From: Mycolicibacterium bacteremicum
GTDB taxonomy: Bacteria; Actinomycetota; Actinomycetes; Mycobacteriales; Mycobacteriaceae
Reading direction: 5' to 3'
Assembly: GCF_943913955.1 (NCBI RefSeq)
Contig: NZ_CALUAE010000002.1
Location: forward strand, 90,210-154,209
DNA: 64,000 nucleotides
Part shown: positions 35,508-42,928 of the stretch, in pieces
How positions within the stretch are numbered: position 1 is the stretch's first letter
Layout: the number at the start of each line of letters is the position of its first letter
Made by a program: the position numbers and the translations under genes
Notes under the pieces: generated by a model
Told to the model about the DNA's origin: nothing
Seen by the model: only the letters and a program-made list of their open reading frames with translations
Databases searched by the model: none

Positions 35508-35570
35508 TCTTTGAGATATGGAGAGAATCTCCTAAACCGGGAGTCTCGCAACGGATGAAGGAACCGCAGA

Positions 35571-36953
35571 ATGATTTTGGAGCAGTACTACATCGAGTGT
35601 CTGTCGCACGCCTCGTATCTGGTCGGTGACCACACCACCGGCCGTGCGGTGGTGATCGATCCGCGCCGCGACGTCAGCGAATACCTGGCCGATGCGCGCA
35701 GGTTCGGCCTCACGATCGAAGGTGTGATCAACACCCATTTTCACGCCGACTTCGTTTCTGGGCATTTGGAATTGGTCGATGCGACCGGCGGGTGGATCGG
35801 GTTCGGTGAGGCCGCCGAAACGGATTACCCGATCCGCAGACTGGCCGACGGCGAGCACGTATCACTGGGCGAGGTCGACCTGGAGATCGTGTCGACCCCC
35901 GGACACACCTGGGAATCGATCAGCGTGCTCGTTCGCGAGCGCCCTGAGATGGAGCCCGTGGCGGTGCTCACCGGTGATTCGCTGTTCATCGGCGACGTCG
36001 GCCGGCCGGATCTGGTCAACGCTGGCGACAGCTCTACCCACGATCTGGCCCGAGCGATGTATCACACCATCCACGACAAACTCATGAAGCTGCCCGACAA
36101 CGTGACAGTCATGCCCGCCCACGGCGCTGGCTCATCGTGCGGAAAGAACCTGTCCACCGAACTCACCTCGACCATCGGTGAACAGCGGATCAGTAATCCG
36201 TCAGTGCAGCCGATGCCCGAAGAGGCCTTTGTTGCGATGCTCACCGCGGGGCAGCCGGCCGCGCCGGCCTACTTCGCCTTTGACGCCGCCATGAACAAGC
36301 GGGTGCACCCCTTGCTGCACCCCGAGCGCACCGTGCTGGAAATGGCACCTGAGCGGATGCGCTTCGCACTCGTCGAGGCGGGTGTGCGCGTCATCGATGC
36401 CCGCAGCGTTGAGGATTTCGCCGCAGGCCACCTGCGCGGGACGATCAATGTCGGCTTCGACGGCAGGTTCGCCGAAACCGGCGGCATGGTCGCCGAGATT
36501 GGGGAGCCGATCGCGCTGATCACCTATCCAGGCGAAGAGCAGCAGGCGGCGCTGCGCCTAGCGCGGATCGGCTCCGACGACGCCATCGGTTACCTCAATG
36601 TGGGACCCGGCGGACAGTTCCCCGCCGCATTCGCCGACCTGGTGCAGACCGCGCCGCGGATCACGGTTGCCGCGTTGGATGCGCTGCTGGCCGACGATGC
36701 GGTAACGCTGATCGACGTCCGCAACCCCGGTGAGCGCGAGGACGGCGCCATCCCTACCTCGGTGCACGTCCCGCTCGCCCAGTTGCGCCTGCGCGCCGCC
36801 GAGGTCCCGACCGACAAGCCGATCGTCGTGCACTGCGCCGGCGGCTGGCGCTCCAGCGTTGCCGCATCACTATTGCGCGCCAACGGAATTGAGCAAGTGT
36901 CTGATCTGCTCGGCGGATACCACGCGTGGGCCAATGCCCACGCGACAACGTGA
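35571..36953 (+). CDS. cstB: CstB-like persulfide dioxygenase-rhodanese fusion
   Basis: This 460-residue protein combines three domains. The N-terminal metallo-beta-lactamase-fold dioxygenase (1-~230) has THFHADFVSGH at 55-65, HTW, GDVGRPDL and Cys190 (HGAGSSCGKN). A middle rhodanese-like domain (~265-360) lacks a catalytic Cys. The C-terminal rhodanese has Cys422 (VVHCAGGWRSS). This is the layout of CstB, which turns persulfides into thiosulfate. It is divergent from the CstR-type repressor and followed by a TauE-type transporter, making a sulfide/persulfide detoxification unit. Confidence 0.9.
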   Translation: MILEQYYIECLSHASYLVGDHTTGRAVVIDPRRDVSEYLADARRFGLTIEGVINTHFHADFVSGHLELVDATGGWIGFGEAAETDYPIRRLADGEHVSLGEVDLEIVSTPGHTWESISVLVRERPEMEPVAVLTGDSLFIGDVGRPDLVNAGDSSTHDLARAMYHTIHDKLMKLPDNVTVMPAHGAGSSCGKNLSTELTSTIGEQRISNPSVQPMPEEAFVAMLTAGQPAAPAYFAFDAAMNKRVHPLLHPERTVLEMAPERMRFALVEAGVRVIDARSVEDFAAGHLRGTINVGFDGRFAETGGMVAEIGEPIALITYPGEEQQAALRLARIGSDDAIGYLNVGPGGQFPAAFADLVQTAPRITVAALDALLADDAVTLIDVRNPGEREDGAIPTSVHVPLAQLRLRAAEVPTDKPIVVHCAGGWRSSVAASLLRANGIEQVSDLLGGYHAWANAHATT

Positions 36954-36980
36954 CGCGACACGTCAGAAAGGAGTCCTAGC

Positions 36981-37175
36981 ATGTGCCACGCCGTTCCGTG
37001 TGAGGTCTGCGAGAAGACGACGTGGAAGGGATGCGGCCACCACGTCGCCGACGTGATGCGATCAGTGCCGCCCGCCCAGCGATGCCAGTGCGGGAAACGC
37101 ACCGCGTCGCCGCGCACGATCGCCCCCATGTGGCGCCGCAATGCGGGCAGGGGACTGCCATGGCGACCGCACTAG
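36981..37175 (+). CDS. Small Cys/His-rich protein
   Basis: This 64-residue protein begins MCHAVPCEVCEKTTWKGCGH with at least five Cys and several His in the first 25 residues, plus a later CQC. The pattern suggests a small zinc or other metal-binding knuckle. Similar short proteins with the CxxCxKTTWxGCG motif are common in actinobacteria, function unknown. The Arg-rich C-terminus overlaps the tauE start by 16 bases and may be extended relative to the family. It lies within the persulfide operon. Confidence 0.65.
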   Translation: MCHAVPCEVCEKTTWKGCGHHVADVMRSVPPAQRCQCGKRTASPRTIAPMWRRNAGRGLPWRPH

Positions 37176-37933
37176 CCCTGACGCTCGGTGCACTGATTGG
37201 AGTGCTGCTAGGACTGCTCGGCGGCGGGGGCTCCATCCTCGCCGTTCCAGCACTGGTCTACGCGATGGGTCTCAGCGTCGAACAGGCAATTCCGGTCTCG
37301 TTGATCGTCGTCGCCGCGGCCTCGGCCGTCGGAGTGCTGCCCAAGATCCGCGCCCGACAAGTCAGGTGGCGCATGGCCGGCATCTTCGCCGTCGCCGGAA
37401 TCCCGGCGACAGTGGCGGGTAGCGCCATCAGCGCTGATCTGTCCCAGCCGGTACTGATGCTCGGATTCGCGGCCGTCATGGTGGTAGCCGGCATCCGCAT
37501 GGTGACCAACAAGGGCACCACCGGCACGGCCTGCGAGATCCGGGCCGGACAAGTCAACTGGCGACGGTGCGCACCGCGTTCCATCGGGGCCGGACTGCTG
37601 GTCGGGTTGCTGACCGGGCTATTCGGCGTCGGCGGCGGTTTCCTCATCATCCCCGTGCTGGTGGTGGCACTCGGCGTGGAGATGCCCACCGCCATCGGCA
37701 CCTCGCTGCTGATCATCATCGCCAACTCCGTGGCCGGGATCTCCTCCCACCTGAACACGATCAACGTCAACTGGCAGCTCACCGCCGCATTCGTTGCCGC
37801 CGCAATGGTGACATCGCTGGTCGCCGGACACCTCAGCACCACGACCAACACCGCCCGCCTGCAACGCTGGTTCGCATACCTAGTGTTCGCCGTAGCCGCC
37901 TACATGACGGTCGACACGCTCTTCCTCAGCTGA
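37160..37933 (+). CDS. TauE/SafE-family sulfur compound transporter
   Basis: This 257-residue membrane protein has two related halves with the family motifs GLLGGGGSILAVPALVY and GLFGVGGGFLIIPVLV. Members export sulfite or sulfoacetate, or move thiosulfate. After CstB makes thiosulfate or sulfite, an exporter is the expected partner, as in cst operons. I chose the ATG at 37160 because it opens directly into the first helix. The longer frame to 37022 overlaps the small Cys-rich ORF. The next 170 bp contain no gene. Confidence 0.85.
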   Translation: MATALALTLGALIGVLLGLLGGGGSILAVPALVYAMGLSVEQAIPVSLIVVAAASAVGVLPKIRARQVRWRMAGIFAVAGIPATVAGSAISADLSQPVLMLGFAAVMVVAGIRMVTNKGTTGTACEIRAGQVNWRRCAPRSIGAGLLVGLLTGLFGVGGGFLIIPVLVVALGVEMPTAIGTSLLIIIANSVAGISSHLNTINVNWQLTAAFVAAAMVTSLVAGHLSTTTNTARLQRWFAYLVFAVAAYMTVDTLFLS

Positions 37934-38102
37934 CACAACGACACGTGAGTTCCCCCACCACGGAACCTCTGAACCCGCTCAGCCATTGGCCACTACGCAT
38001 CCATGGCCTGACCGAGACCGCGCGACGCTCCACCGAACCTGTCTAGTTTCTAGAGAATTTGGACGTCTCAGTTTCTGTCTCGCGCGTGATCGCTTGGGTG
38101 GG

Positions 38103-38441
38103 TTAGCTGGTCAGCGTGGCGAGGTCGTCAGGTATGAGCATCGGGGTCATCAGCCCGGCAGCGACACGGCCGGTGTTGCCCACGGGGTACCGCCCGCTCA
38201 GCGAGCCTGGCGCCGCGACGATGAGGCGCACGACCTGGCCGAGCGCTTCGCGGCGGTCGCGTTGGCGCAGCGCGAGCGCCAACATCGCGGCGTGGTTGCA
38301 GGTATGCAGCCACGGGTCGGGCTGCGACACTATATGCGCCCGCTCCAGATGTCGCCACCGAGTCGTCGCGTCGGCGGCGTTCTTGGCGGCCGCCATCTCG
38401 TTGCGGTAGACCAGGGCGGCCTGCGCGCCGATCCGTGTCAT
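38103..38441 (-). CDS. DUF3703 protein
   Basis: This 112-residue soluble protein has the DUF3703 pattern WRHLERAHIVSQPDPWLHTC followed by NHAAMLALALRQRD and the late motif GRYPVGNTGR. DUF3703 genes are frequent next to metal-resistance regulators, with no known activity. Its ATG overlaps the stop of a short ORF that in turn overlaps a CadC-type arsR, so the three form one operon read leftward. Confidence 0.75.
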   Translation of the reverse strand: MTRIGAQAALVYRNEMAAAKNAADATTRWRHLERAHIVSQPDPWLHTCNHAAMLALALRQRDRREALGQVVRLIVAAPGSLSGRYPVGNTGRVAAGLMTPMLIPDDLATLTS

Positions 38442-38683
38442 CGCATGCCCCTCTCGGGGCGGTCAGCCTCGTCGCTGCAGGTTGGTTGCCCACTGGGCGG
38501 ATGTGGTCTCGCTCTTGGCGTCTGGCCCAGGGGTGGGGGCGCAGCACTGGCATCCGACCTCAACGGGAGCCGCGGTGCGTGTAGGTGTGATGACGGGAAG
38601 GACGGGCCGGGTTGCACCACCGGTCGCGGTCGTCCCGCCTCGGGTTCGGCGGCGCTACCGGGTGCGCAGCACGCGTCAGACAC
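38438..38683 (-). CDS. Short ORF MSDACCAPG.., possible remnant of a metal transporter gene
   Basis: This 81-residue frame begins MSDACCAPGSAAEPE, similar in style to the Cys-containing N-termini of island metal pumps. It then becomes Pro/Arg-rich low-complexity sequence without membrane helices. It sits between a CadC-type arsR (8-base overlap) and DUF3703 (4-base overlap), exactly where an efflux transporter would be expected. I think an internal deletion or frameshift removed the transporter body, but a genuine small Cys protein cannot be excluded. Confidence 0.35.
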   Translation of the reverse strand: MSDACCAPGSAAEPEAGRPRPVVQPGPSFPSSHLHAPRLPLRSDASAAPPPLGQTPRARPHPPSGQPTCSDEADRPERGMR

Positions 38684-39065
38684 GATCGGGTTCCGTCCCG
38701 GCAGCTACGTCGACTGTGGGCAGTACCGCGGCCGTCAACTGACGGCCACGCTCGGTCAGCCGGTACATCACCAACTTGCCCTGCCGGCGCGAGGACACCA
38801 GGGCGGCGTTCTTGAGCTGGCGCAGATGATGCGACACCAAACCCTGCGAGAGGCCCACTACCCAGGCCATGTCGCACACGCATAGTTCATCGCCGGCCGC
38901 CAACGCCGCGGCGATGGACAACCGGGTGGCATCACTCAAGCCGCGGGCGGCCGCAGCTGCGGCCGCCACCGTGTCGCTCTTCGGCACCGTGGCCCGGATT
39001 TGCTCGGCGTGGGGCAGGTCCAAACACAGCAGATCGCAGGTATCCAGCGGCTTAGTCATATCCAT
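38676..39065 (-). CDS. CadC-type ArsR-family metal sensor
   Basis: This 129-residue ArsR protein has an extended N-terminus containing CDLLCLD and the helix motif DELCVCDMAWVVGLSQGLVSHH. The combination of N-terminal Cys and a CxC in the reader helix is the CadC pattern for Cd/Pb/Zn or Bi sensing. RQGKLVMYRLTERG forms the wing. It is divergent from a DsbA-like gene with only 18 bp between the start codons, so both promoters overlap and must be regulated together. Confidence 0.85.
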   Translation of the reverse strand: MDMTKPLDTCDLLCLDLPHAEQIRATVPKSDTVAAAAAAARGLSDATRLSIAAALAAGDELCVCDMAWVVGLSQGLVSHHLRQLKNAALVSSRRQGKLVMYRLTERGRQLTAAVLPTVDVAAGTEPDRV

Positions 39066-39083
39066 ATACTAAAGTACGTCGAT

Positions 39084-39770
39084 ATGAACATGAAAGGCCT
39101 CGGCTCGATCCTGGCCAGTACCCGGGTGCTTCTCACAATCTTCGTCATCGCGGTCGCCGCCGTCGCCACGGTCGTCTTCCTCTCCCTGCGCGATGGCGGC
39201 TCGACGGCCGCGGTTGCCCTCGACGGATCCGCCGCTGGCCAGACAGTCCGAGACAACAGCCACCGACTGAACTCGGTACCCGACAGCGATGTTTACTTCG
39301 TCGAGTTCCTCGACTTCGAATGCGAAGGCTGCCGAGCGCTCTACCCGGTCGTCGAGCAGCTGCGCGCGGAATACGGCGACCGAGTGAACTTCGTCCTGCG
39401 CTACTTCCCACTGCGCTCCCACTTCAACGCCGAACGCGCCGCCCGCGCCGTCGAAGCCGCCGCCCAACAAGGCCAACTCGAAGCCATGTACAAGAAAATG
39501 TATGAGACACAAGCCCAATGGGGTGAACGGCAAGTCCCCGCCGACGACGTGTTCCGCGGATTCGCCCAACAACTTGGCCTCGACATGAGCGCCTTCGACG
39601 CCACCTACAACGACCCCGCCACCCTGGAACGCATCCAACTCGACGTCAGTGACGGCACCGCACTCGGCGTCCAAGGCACCCCCACCTTCTTCATCAACAA
39701 CGAACGCATCCGACCCCGCAGCTACGAAGACCTCACCACTGCACTCGACCAAGCCTTAAGGCGCAGCTAG
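39084..39770 (+). CDS. Membrane-anchored DsbA-like thioredoxin-fold protein
   Basis: This 228-residue protein has an N-terminal membrane helix (residues ~13-35) and an extracytoplasmic DsbA/thioredoxin-like domain with active site CEGC at 80-83 (FLDFECEGCRALYPV). GVQGTPTFFIN provides the cis-Pro loop. It should form or exchange disulfides outside the cell. The ATG at 39084 follows the CadC-type operator region directly. A cooperative role with the Cys-rich secreted protein or the metal sensor is only a guess. Confidence 0.83.
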   Translation: MNMKGLGSILASTRVLLTIFVIAVAAVATVVFLSLRDGGSTAAVALDGSAAGQTVRDNSHRLNSVPDSDVYFVEFLDFECEGCRALYPVVEQLRAEYGDRVNFVLRYFPLRSHFNAERAARAVEAAAQQGQLEAMYKKMYETQAQWGERQVPADDVFRGFAQQLGLDMSAFDATYNDPATLERIQLDVSDGTALGVQGTPTFFINNERIRPRSYEDLTTALDQALRRS

Positions 39771-39775
39771 CGCGG

Positions 39776-40160
39776 CTGCGTCTCACGTGGACGAGTTTGG
39801 GGACACTCATTAACACTCTTGCCCGGAGGGCGTCACCGGCGAAGGCGAGTTCCTTGATCAGCAGGGAACCGGTGAACCCGATTCCCCCGAGCAGTGCCCC
39901 GAGAACGTCGATCCATCTCAATGAGGGGTCCAGTTTGGCCTGGGTGAGCGTGGCGACCACGCAGGAGCGCCGGTAACACCGACAGCTTGACCGGCGACCA
40001 AGCCGGCGACGATGCCCGCCGCGAGGGGATCACCCGAGTGTCGATGAGTCTATTGAGGCCGCCGATCGTGACTCCCGCGGCGAAGAAGGCGAACACCGGC
40101 ACTGCTACCCCCGCACCATGGACCGCATGGCCGACGCCATCTCCGCGCGGTCCCGACATT
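39776..40160 (-). pseudogene. nhaA: Remnant of NhaA Na+/H+ antiporter (C-terminal part, frameshifted)
   Basis: Two minus-strand frames carry NhaA-like pieces in the right order. The first is VPVFAFFAAGVTIGGLNRLI at about 40,110-40,050. The second is DPSLRWIDVLGALLGGIGFT and SLLIKELAFAGDALRARVLM at about 39,930-39,800. They are out of frame with each other, and the N-terminal ~250 residues are absent. This is a decayed gene fragment in the middle of the island. Confidence 0.7.
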
Positions 40161-40230
40161 AGACAACGTCGCGGGGGTGTCTGCTGCAGCGGTGTGCTTC
40201 GAGCGCTGTCATGTTCTTTTGCTCATGCGG

Positions 40231-40452
40231 TCAAGGAGTTTCATAGCCCTCGCTCGGCGTGGCATCGCTCTGCCCGCCGGTAAAGGCACTGACATCTCGC
40301 CATTGTCGCCACGTCCGCGGAGCGGGTGGGACGAGCCAGGCCACCAGACGCCCAGCCACGACAATCCCGATCCGTTCGCCCGCCTCGGCGCGCCCGACAA
40401 GTTCCCCCGCGCGTCGTTGAAGCTGATGAACGCGTACATATTCCACCGCCAC
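40231..40452 (-). CDS. Phd/YefM-type antitoxin, orphan and possibly truncated
   Basis: This 73-residue protein resembles prevent-host-death antitoxins: VEYVRVHQLQRRAGELVGRA, EAGERIGIVVAGRLVAWLVP and RTWRQWRDVSAF. These normally neutralise a PIN or RelE-type toxin encoded just downstream. No toxin gene follows, and the last ~12 residues (SDATPSEGYETP) do not look like the family end, so it is probably a leftover beside the nhaA remnant. Confidence 0.6.
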   Translation of the reverse strand: MAVEYVRVHQLQRRAGELVGRAEAGERIGIVVAGRLVAWLVPPAPRTWRQWRDVSAFTGGQSDATPSEGYETP

Positions 40453-40667
40453 ATCATCACAGTTTCTTGCTGCCCGTGCTGTCGAGTTCCAAAGACGGGT
40501 CGTTCGATGCGAACCGAGTGGGCAGCAGCTCTCACGTAGGGTTTGCGTTGATCATCGCGTCAGGTGATTCGGCCGCGAAAGACCGCCGAGTGCACAAACA
40601 CCGGTGGTCACGGGCAGTGTGTGGCCAGTACACTCGCGCGAGGTCGATACCTCGTGGAGGTGCAGCG

Positions 40668-40841
40668 ATGGAACGCCAGACGCCGAAGAAGGTGGTGGTG
40701 TCGAAGTCTGCTGTCAAGAAGGCCGGAGAGCGTGCCACGAAGGCGTCTGCAAGGCTGGAAGGCCGGGTGGTGCCCCATGGTCATCAACGGTCCGCGGCGG
40801 TCGAGGCCTTCTTGGCGGAGCAACGGCCGCCCGAGCGCTGA
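40668..40841 (+). CDS. Small basic protein, function unknown
   Basis: This 57-residue Lys/Arg-rich protein (MERQTPKKVVVSKSAVKKAG, later ARLEGRVVPHGHQRSAAVEA) has a good ribosome site (GGAGG about 8 nt before the ATG). An inverted repeat CGAGGT-CGAT-ACCTCG just upstream could be an operator. The composition suggests nucleic-acid binding or an antitoxin-like role, but I recognise no family. Confidence 0.45.
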   Translation: MERQTPKKVVVSKSAVKKAGERATKASARLEGRVVPHGHQRSAAVEAFLAEQRPPER

Positions 40842-41150
40842 TGCCCTATCTCTTGGTTTCGGGGTGACCCCTCTCCCGCATGACGAACTCGATGCCCCTA
40901 CTTCCCGAGATCGACCGTCGAGGTCCTGGACGGCCCGATCACTCGCGCGGATCACACGCCTGTCTTGACGGGCGACTGCAGTGAAGGCGCAGGATCCTCT
41001 TGCTTTTCGCGGCGCAAAACGCTCGCTCACCCGAACCCGCAGTGAACTCAGGACGGTGGCAATGTCGCAGGCCGGACCGACGACATGCCAGCGCTGGGGG
41101 CGTTTCTCGCTGGGGACTAGGACGACTATTAACCTGTGGCGGCCAACGAT
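40842..41150. other. Gene-free stretch
   Basis: I see no convincing gene, repeat or RNA here. Codon usage in all frames looks random, consistent with scar DNA between the decayed segment and the second arsenate module. Confidence 0.4.
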
Positions 41151-41354
41151 TTAGTGAAGTAGGCGATCGAGATCCTTCGCTGACAGCGACGCTGGTCCGG
41201 TCAAAGCAATTAGCGCGCAATGCCCCACCTTTGGCGCTTCGTTGCTGTATCCGTCGCGCAACCAAGCGATGGCAAACCGTAATGCGTTGAGCGCTCGGCG
41301 TATCAGCGTTTCGGCACGACTGTCTGACCGGTGATGACCGGCGCCGCTATGCAT
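41151..41354 (-). CDS. Small protein with DUF3349-like segment
   Basis: This 67-residue frame contains LNALRFAIAWLRDGYSNEAP and ALIALTGPASLSAKDLDRLL, which resembles the mycobacterial DUF3349 family (WLRxGYPxGVPxxDYxALxALL). Its ATG overlaps the arsC stop by 8 bases, which favours translation as the last gene of the arsRC operon. The match is from memory of the family pattern and is uncertain. Confidence 0.38.
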   Translation of the reverse strand: MHSGAGHHRSDSRAETLIRRALNALRFAIAWLRDGYSNEAPKVGHCALIALTGPASLSAKDLDRLLH

Positions 41355-42015
41355 GGACGGGCACCTTCAGTTCGGACAGCAGCAGGCGCACTCGGCGCTC
41401 GATGTCGTCGCGGATCGGTCGCACTGCGTCCACACCCATGCCGGCGGGGTCTTCGAGCTTCCACTCCTCGTAACGGCGGCCAGGAAAGACGGGGCAGGCG
41501 TCACCGCATCCCATGGTGATGACGACATCTGCGGCCTGAACGATTTCATCGGTCCACGGTTTCGGGTATTCGCTCGAGATGTCGATCCCGCGTTCGGCCA
41601 TCGCGTCGATGGCGGCTCGGTTGACTTCGTTTCCGGGTTCGGAACCGCCTGACCACGCTACTGCGGCGTCGCCGGCAAGGTGGGTGAAGAACCCGAGCGC
41701 CATCTGTGAACGTCCTGCATTGTGGGTACAAAGAAAGAGTACGGTGGGTTTGCCGTCGTTGCTCTTGCCTTCAACCTTAGCTAGTGCTCGAAGTCGCTGC
41801 CGTGCAAATCTTTCCGCCAACAATGGCAGAAAGTTAGGGATCGATGCGCGTGTGGCGAATTGGTCGTAGGACGAGTGTAGGAAGCGTTCGATGGTCTCGA
41901 CGCCGAACATGTTCGCGAAGTCGCTTCCAAGTCGCGTGGCCGCCGTTTTCAGTGCCAGCTTCTGGTCGATGGACAGATCGGATCGAAGTGATTCGGAGGT
42001 GGCGTTTTCGGACAT
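41347..42015 (-). CDS. arsC: Arsenate reductase with N-terminal helical-bundle domain
   Basis: This 222-residue protein has an N-terminal ~90-residue helical domain (ERFLHSSYDQFATRASIPNF, LAERFARQRLRALAK). The reductase domain is of thioredoxin-coupled ArsC type. The P-loop CTHNAGRSQMALGF holds the first Cys, and the second and third redox Cys lie in MGCGDACPVFPGRRYEEW. It turns arsenate into arsenite. I use the ATG at 42015 (MSENATSESL), but 42030 is equally possible. It follows the arsR-arsC fusion and is divergent from the second pst operon. Confidence 0.88.
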   Translation of the reverse strand: MSENATSESLRSDLSIDQKLALKTAATRLGSDFANMFGVETIERFLHSSYDQFATRASIPNFLPLLAERFARQRLRALAKVEGKSNDGKPTVLFLCTHNAGRSQMALGFFTHLAGDAAVAWSGGSEPGNEVNRAAIDAMAERGIDISSEYPKPWTDEIVQAADVVITMGCGDACPVFPGRRYEEWKLEDPAGMGVDAVRPIRDDIERRVRLLLSELKVPVHA

Positions 42016-42032
42016 GATGCTCACTTTCATAG

Positions 42033-42704
42033 TCAGGCGGGGCGTAGGGCAGTAGAAAATAGGTTCACGCGTTCGGCGAGTTCGTCGAACGCGGTGTCGA
42101 AGGCGTCTGACGTTGGTGATCGCGCGGGGTCGGGGACGGACCAGTGGATGCGGTTCAGGTCTTGGGGCAGTTCCTCGTGAGCGTTGTCGCACACTGCAAT
42201 CACGAGGTCCCCGTCGGCGAGGATGTCGCGCAGGTGTTGGGGCTTTCCGGTTGAGATCGGGATCTGGCGGCGTCTCGCAGCGGCCAGTGCCTCCGGGTGT
42301 ATCGACTCTGCCGGGTGTGTACCTGCTGACGTGGCGGGGACCACGCCGTGGCGGTTCCAGATTGCTGCCGCCATCTGGCTGCGTGCAGAGTTTTGGGTGC
42401 AGACGAACACGACCCGCTCAGCGGTGCGGTTTGCGGCCGGGATCAGTGCGGCGAGGGCGTCCTGGTTTAGCCGTAGGTAGGTGCGGCGGCGGTCAGCCTC
42501 GGATCGGGTGCGGCGCATCACTCCGGCACTTTCGAGAACATTGAGGTGGTGGGCCATGAGGTTCGATGGCATCCCCAGCGCTACGCGTAGTTCCGAAGGC
42601 GACGCGTCGTCGATGATGAGCCTGTCCACGATCGCGAGTCGGGCAGGGTCGGCGAGGGCGGCGTGAACGGCGACCCGTTGCGCGTAACAAGATAGGTCAA
42701 TCAT
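42033..42704 (-). CDS. ArsR-ArsC fusion: sensor repressor joined to arsenate-reductase-like domain
   Basis: This 223-residue fusion has residues ~1-95 forming an ArsR-type winged helix (HAALADPARLAIVDRLIIDD, GMPSNLMAHHLNVLESAGVM) with a lone Cys near the start (DLSCYAQR). Residues ~100-223 form a low-MW phosphatase/ArsC domain with P-loop CTQNSARSQMAAAI and VCDNAHEELP. It could sense arsenate or arsenite through its own catalytic domain. The ATG at 42704 lies inside a 16-bp palindrome, suggesting tight self-repression. A longer start at 42743 exists. Confidence 0.87.
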   Translation of the reverse strand: MIDLSCYAQRVAVHAALADPARLAIVDRLIIDDASPSELRVALGMPSNLMAHHLNVLESAGVMRRTRSEADRRRTYLRLNQDALAALIPAANRTAERVVFVCTQNSARSQMAAAIWNRHGVVPATSAGTHPAESIHPEALAAARRRQIPISTGKPQHLRDILADGDLVIAVCDNAHEELPQDLNRIHWSVPDPARSPTSDAFDTAFDELAERVNLFSTALRPA

Positions 42705-42727
42705 GATTGACTCAATAGTGACTGAGT
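42696..42727. promoter_or_regulatory. ArsR-type operators over the arsR-arsC start
   Basis: A perfect palindrome GTCAATCATGATTGAC at 42696-42711 overlaps the start codon. Next to it ACTCA (42710-42714) and TGAGT (42723-42727) form a second inverted repeat. Both are AT-rich relative to the surroundings. Confidence 0.65.
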
Positions 42728-42775
42728 TAATGAATGGTGTCAATCGTCGCTGTGACGTTGCACTCTGCTAGCACG

Positions 42776-42797
42776 GTTCATTTTCCGTTCACCAAAC
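42776..42797 (+). promoter_or_regulatory. PHO box upstream of the island pstS
   Basis: Two adjacent 11-bp direct repeats GTTCATTTTCC and GTTCACCAAAC match the host pst PHO box in layout. Further GTTCA motifs occur at about 42,805 and 42,829. The site starts 153 bp before pstS2. Confidence 0.72.
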
Positions 42798-42928
42798 CGA
42801 GGTAGTTCATTCATCGAGCCCGCTTACGTTCACAGCGAGCGGCAAGGGTCTGCTTGACGCGACGTATGGCCGGGCAGTGTGTTTGCGACCGGCCCAGCGT
42901 CTACCCATGATCTGTCAAAAGGAGCTTC

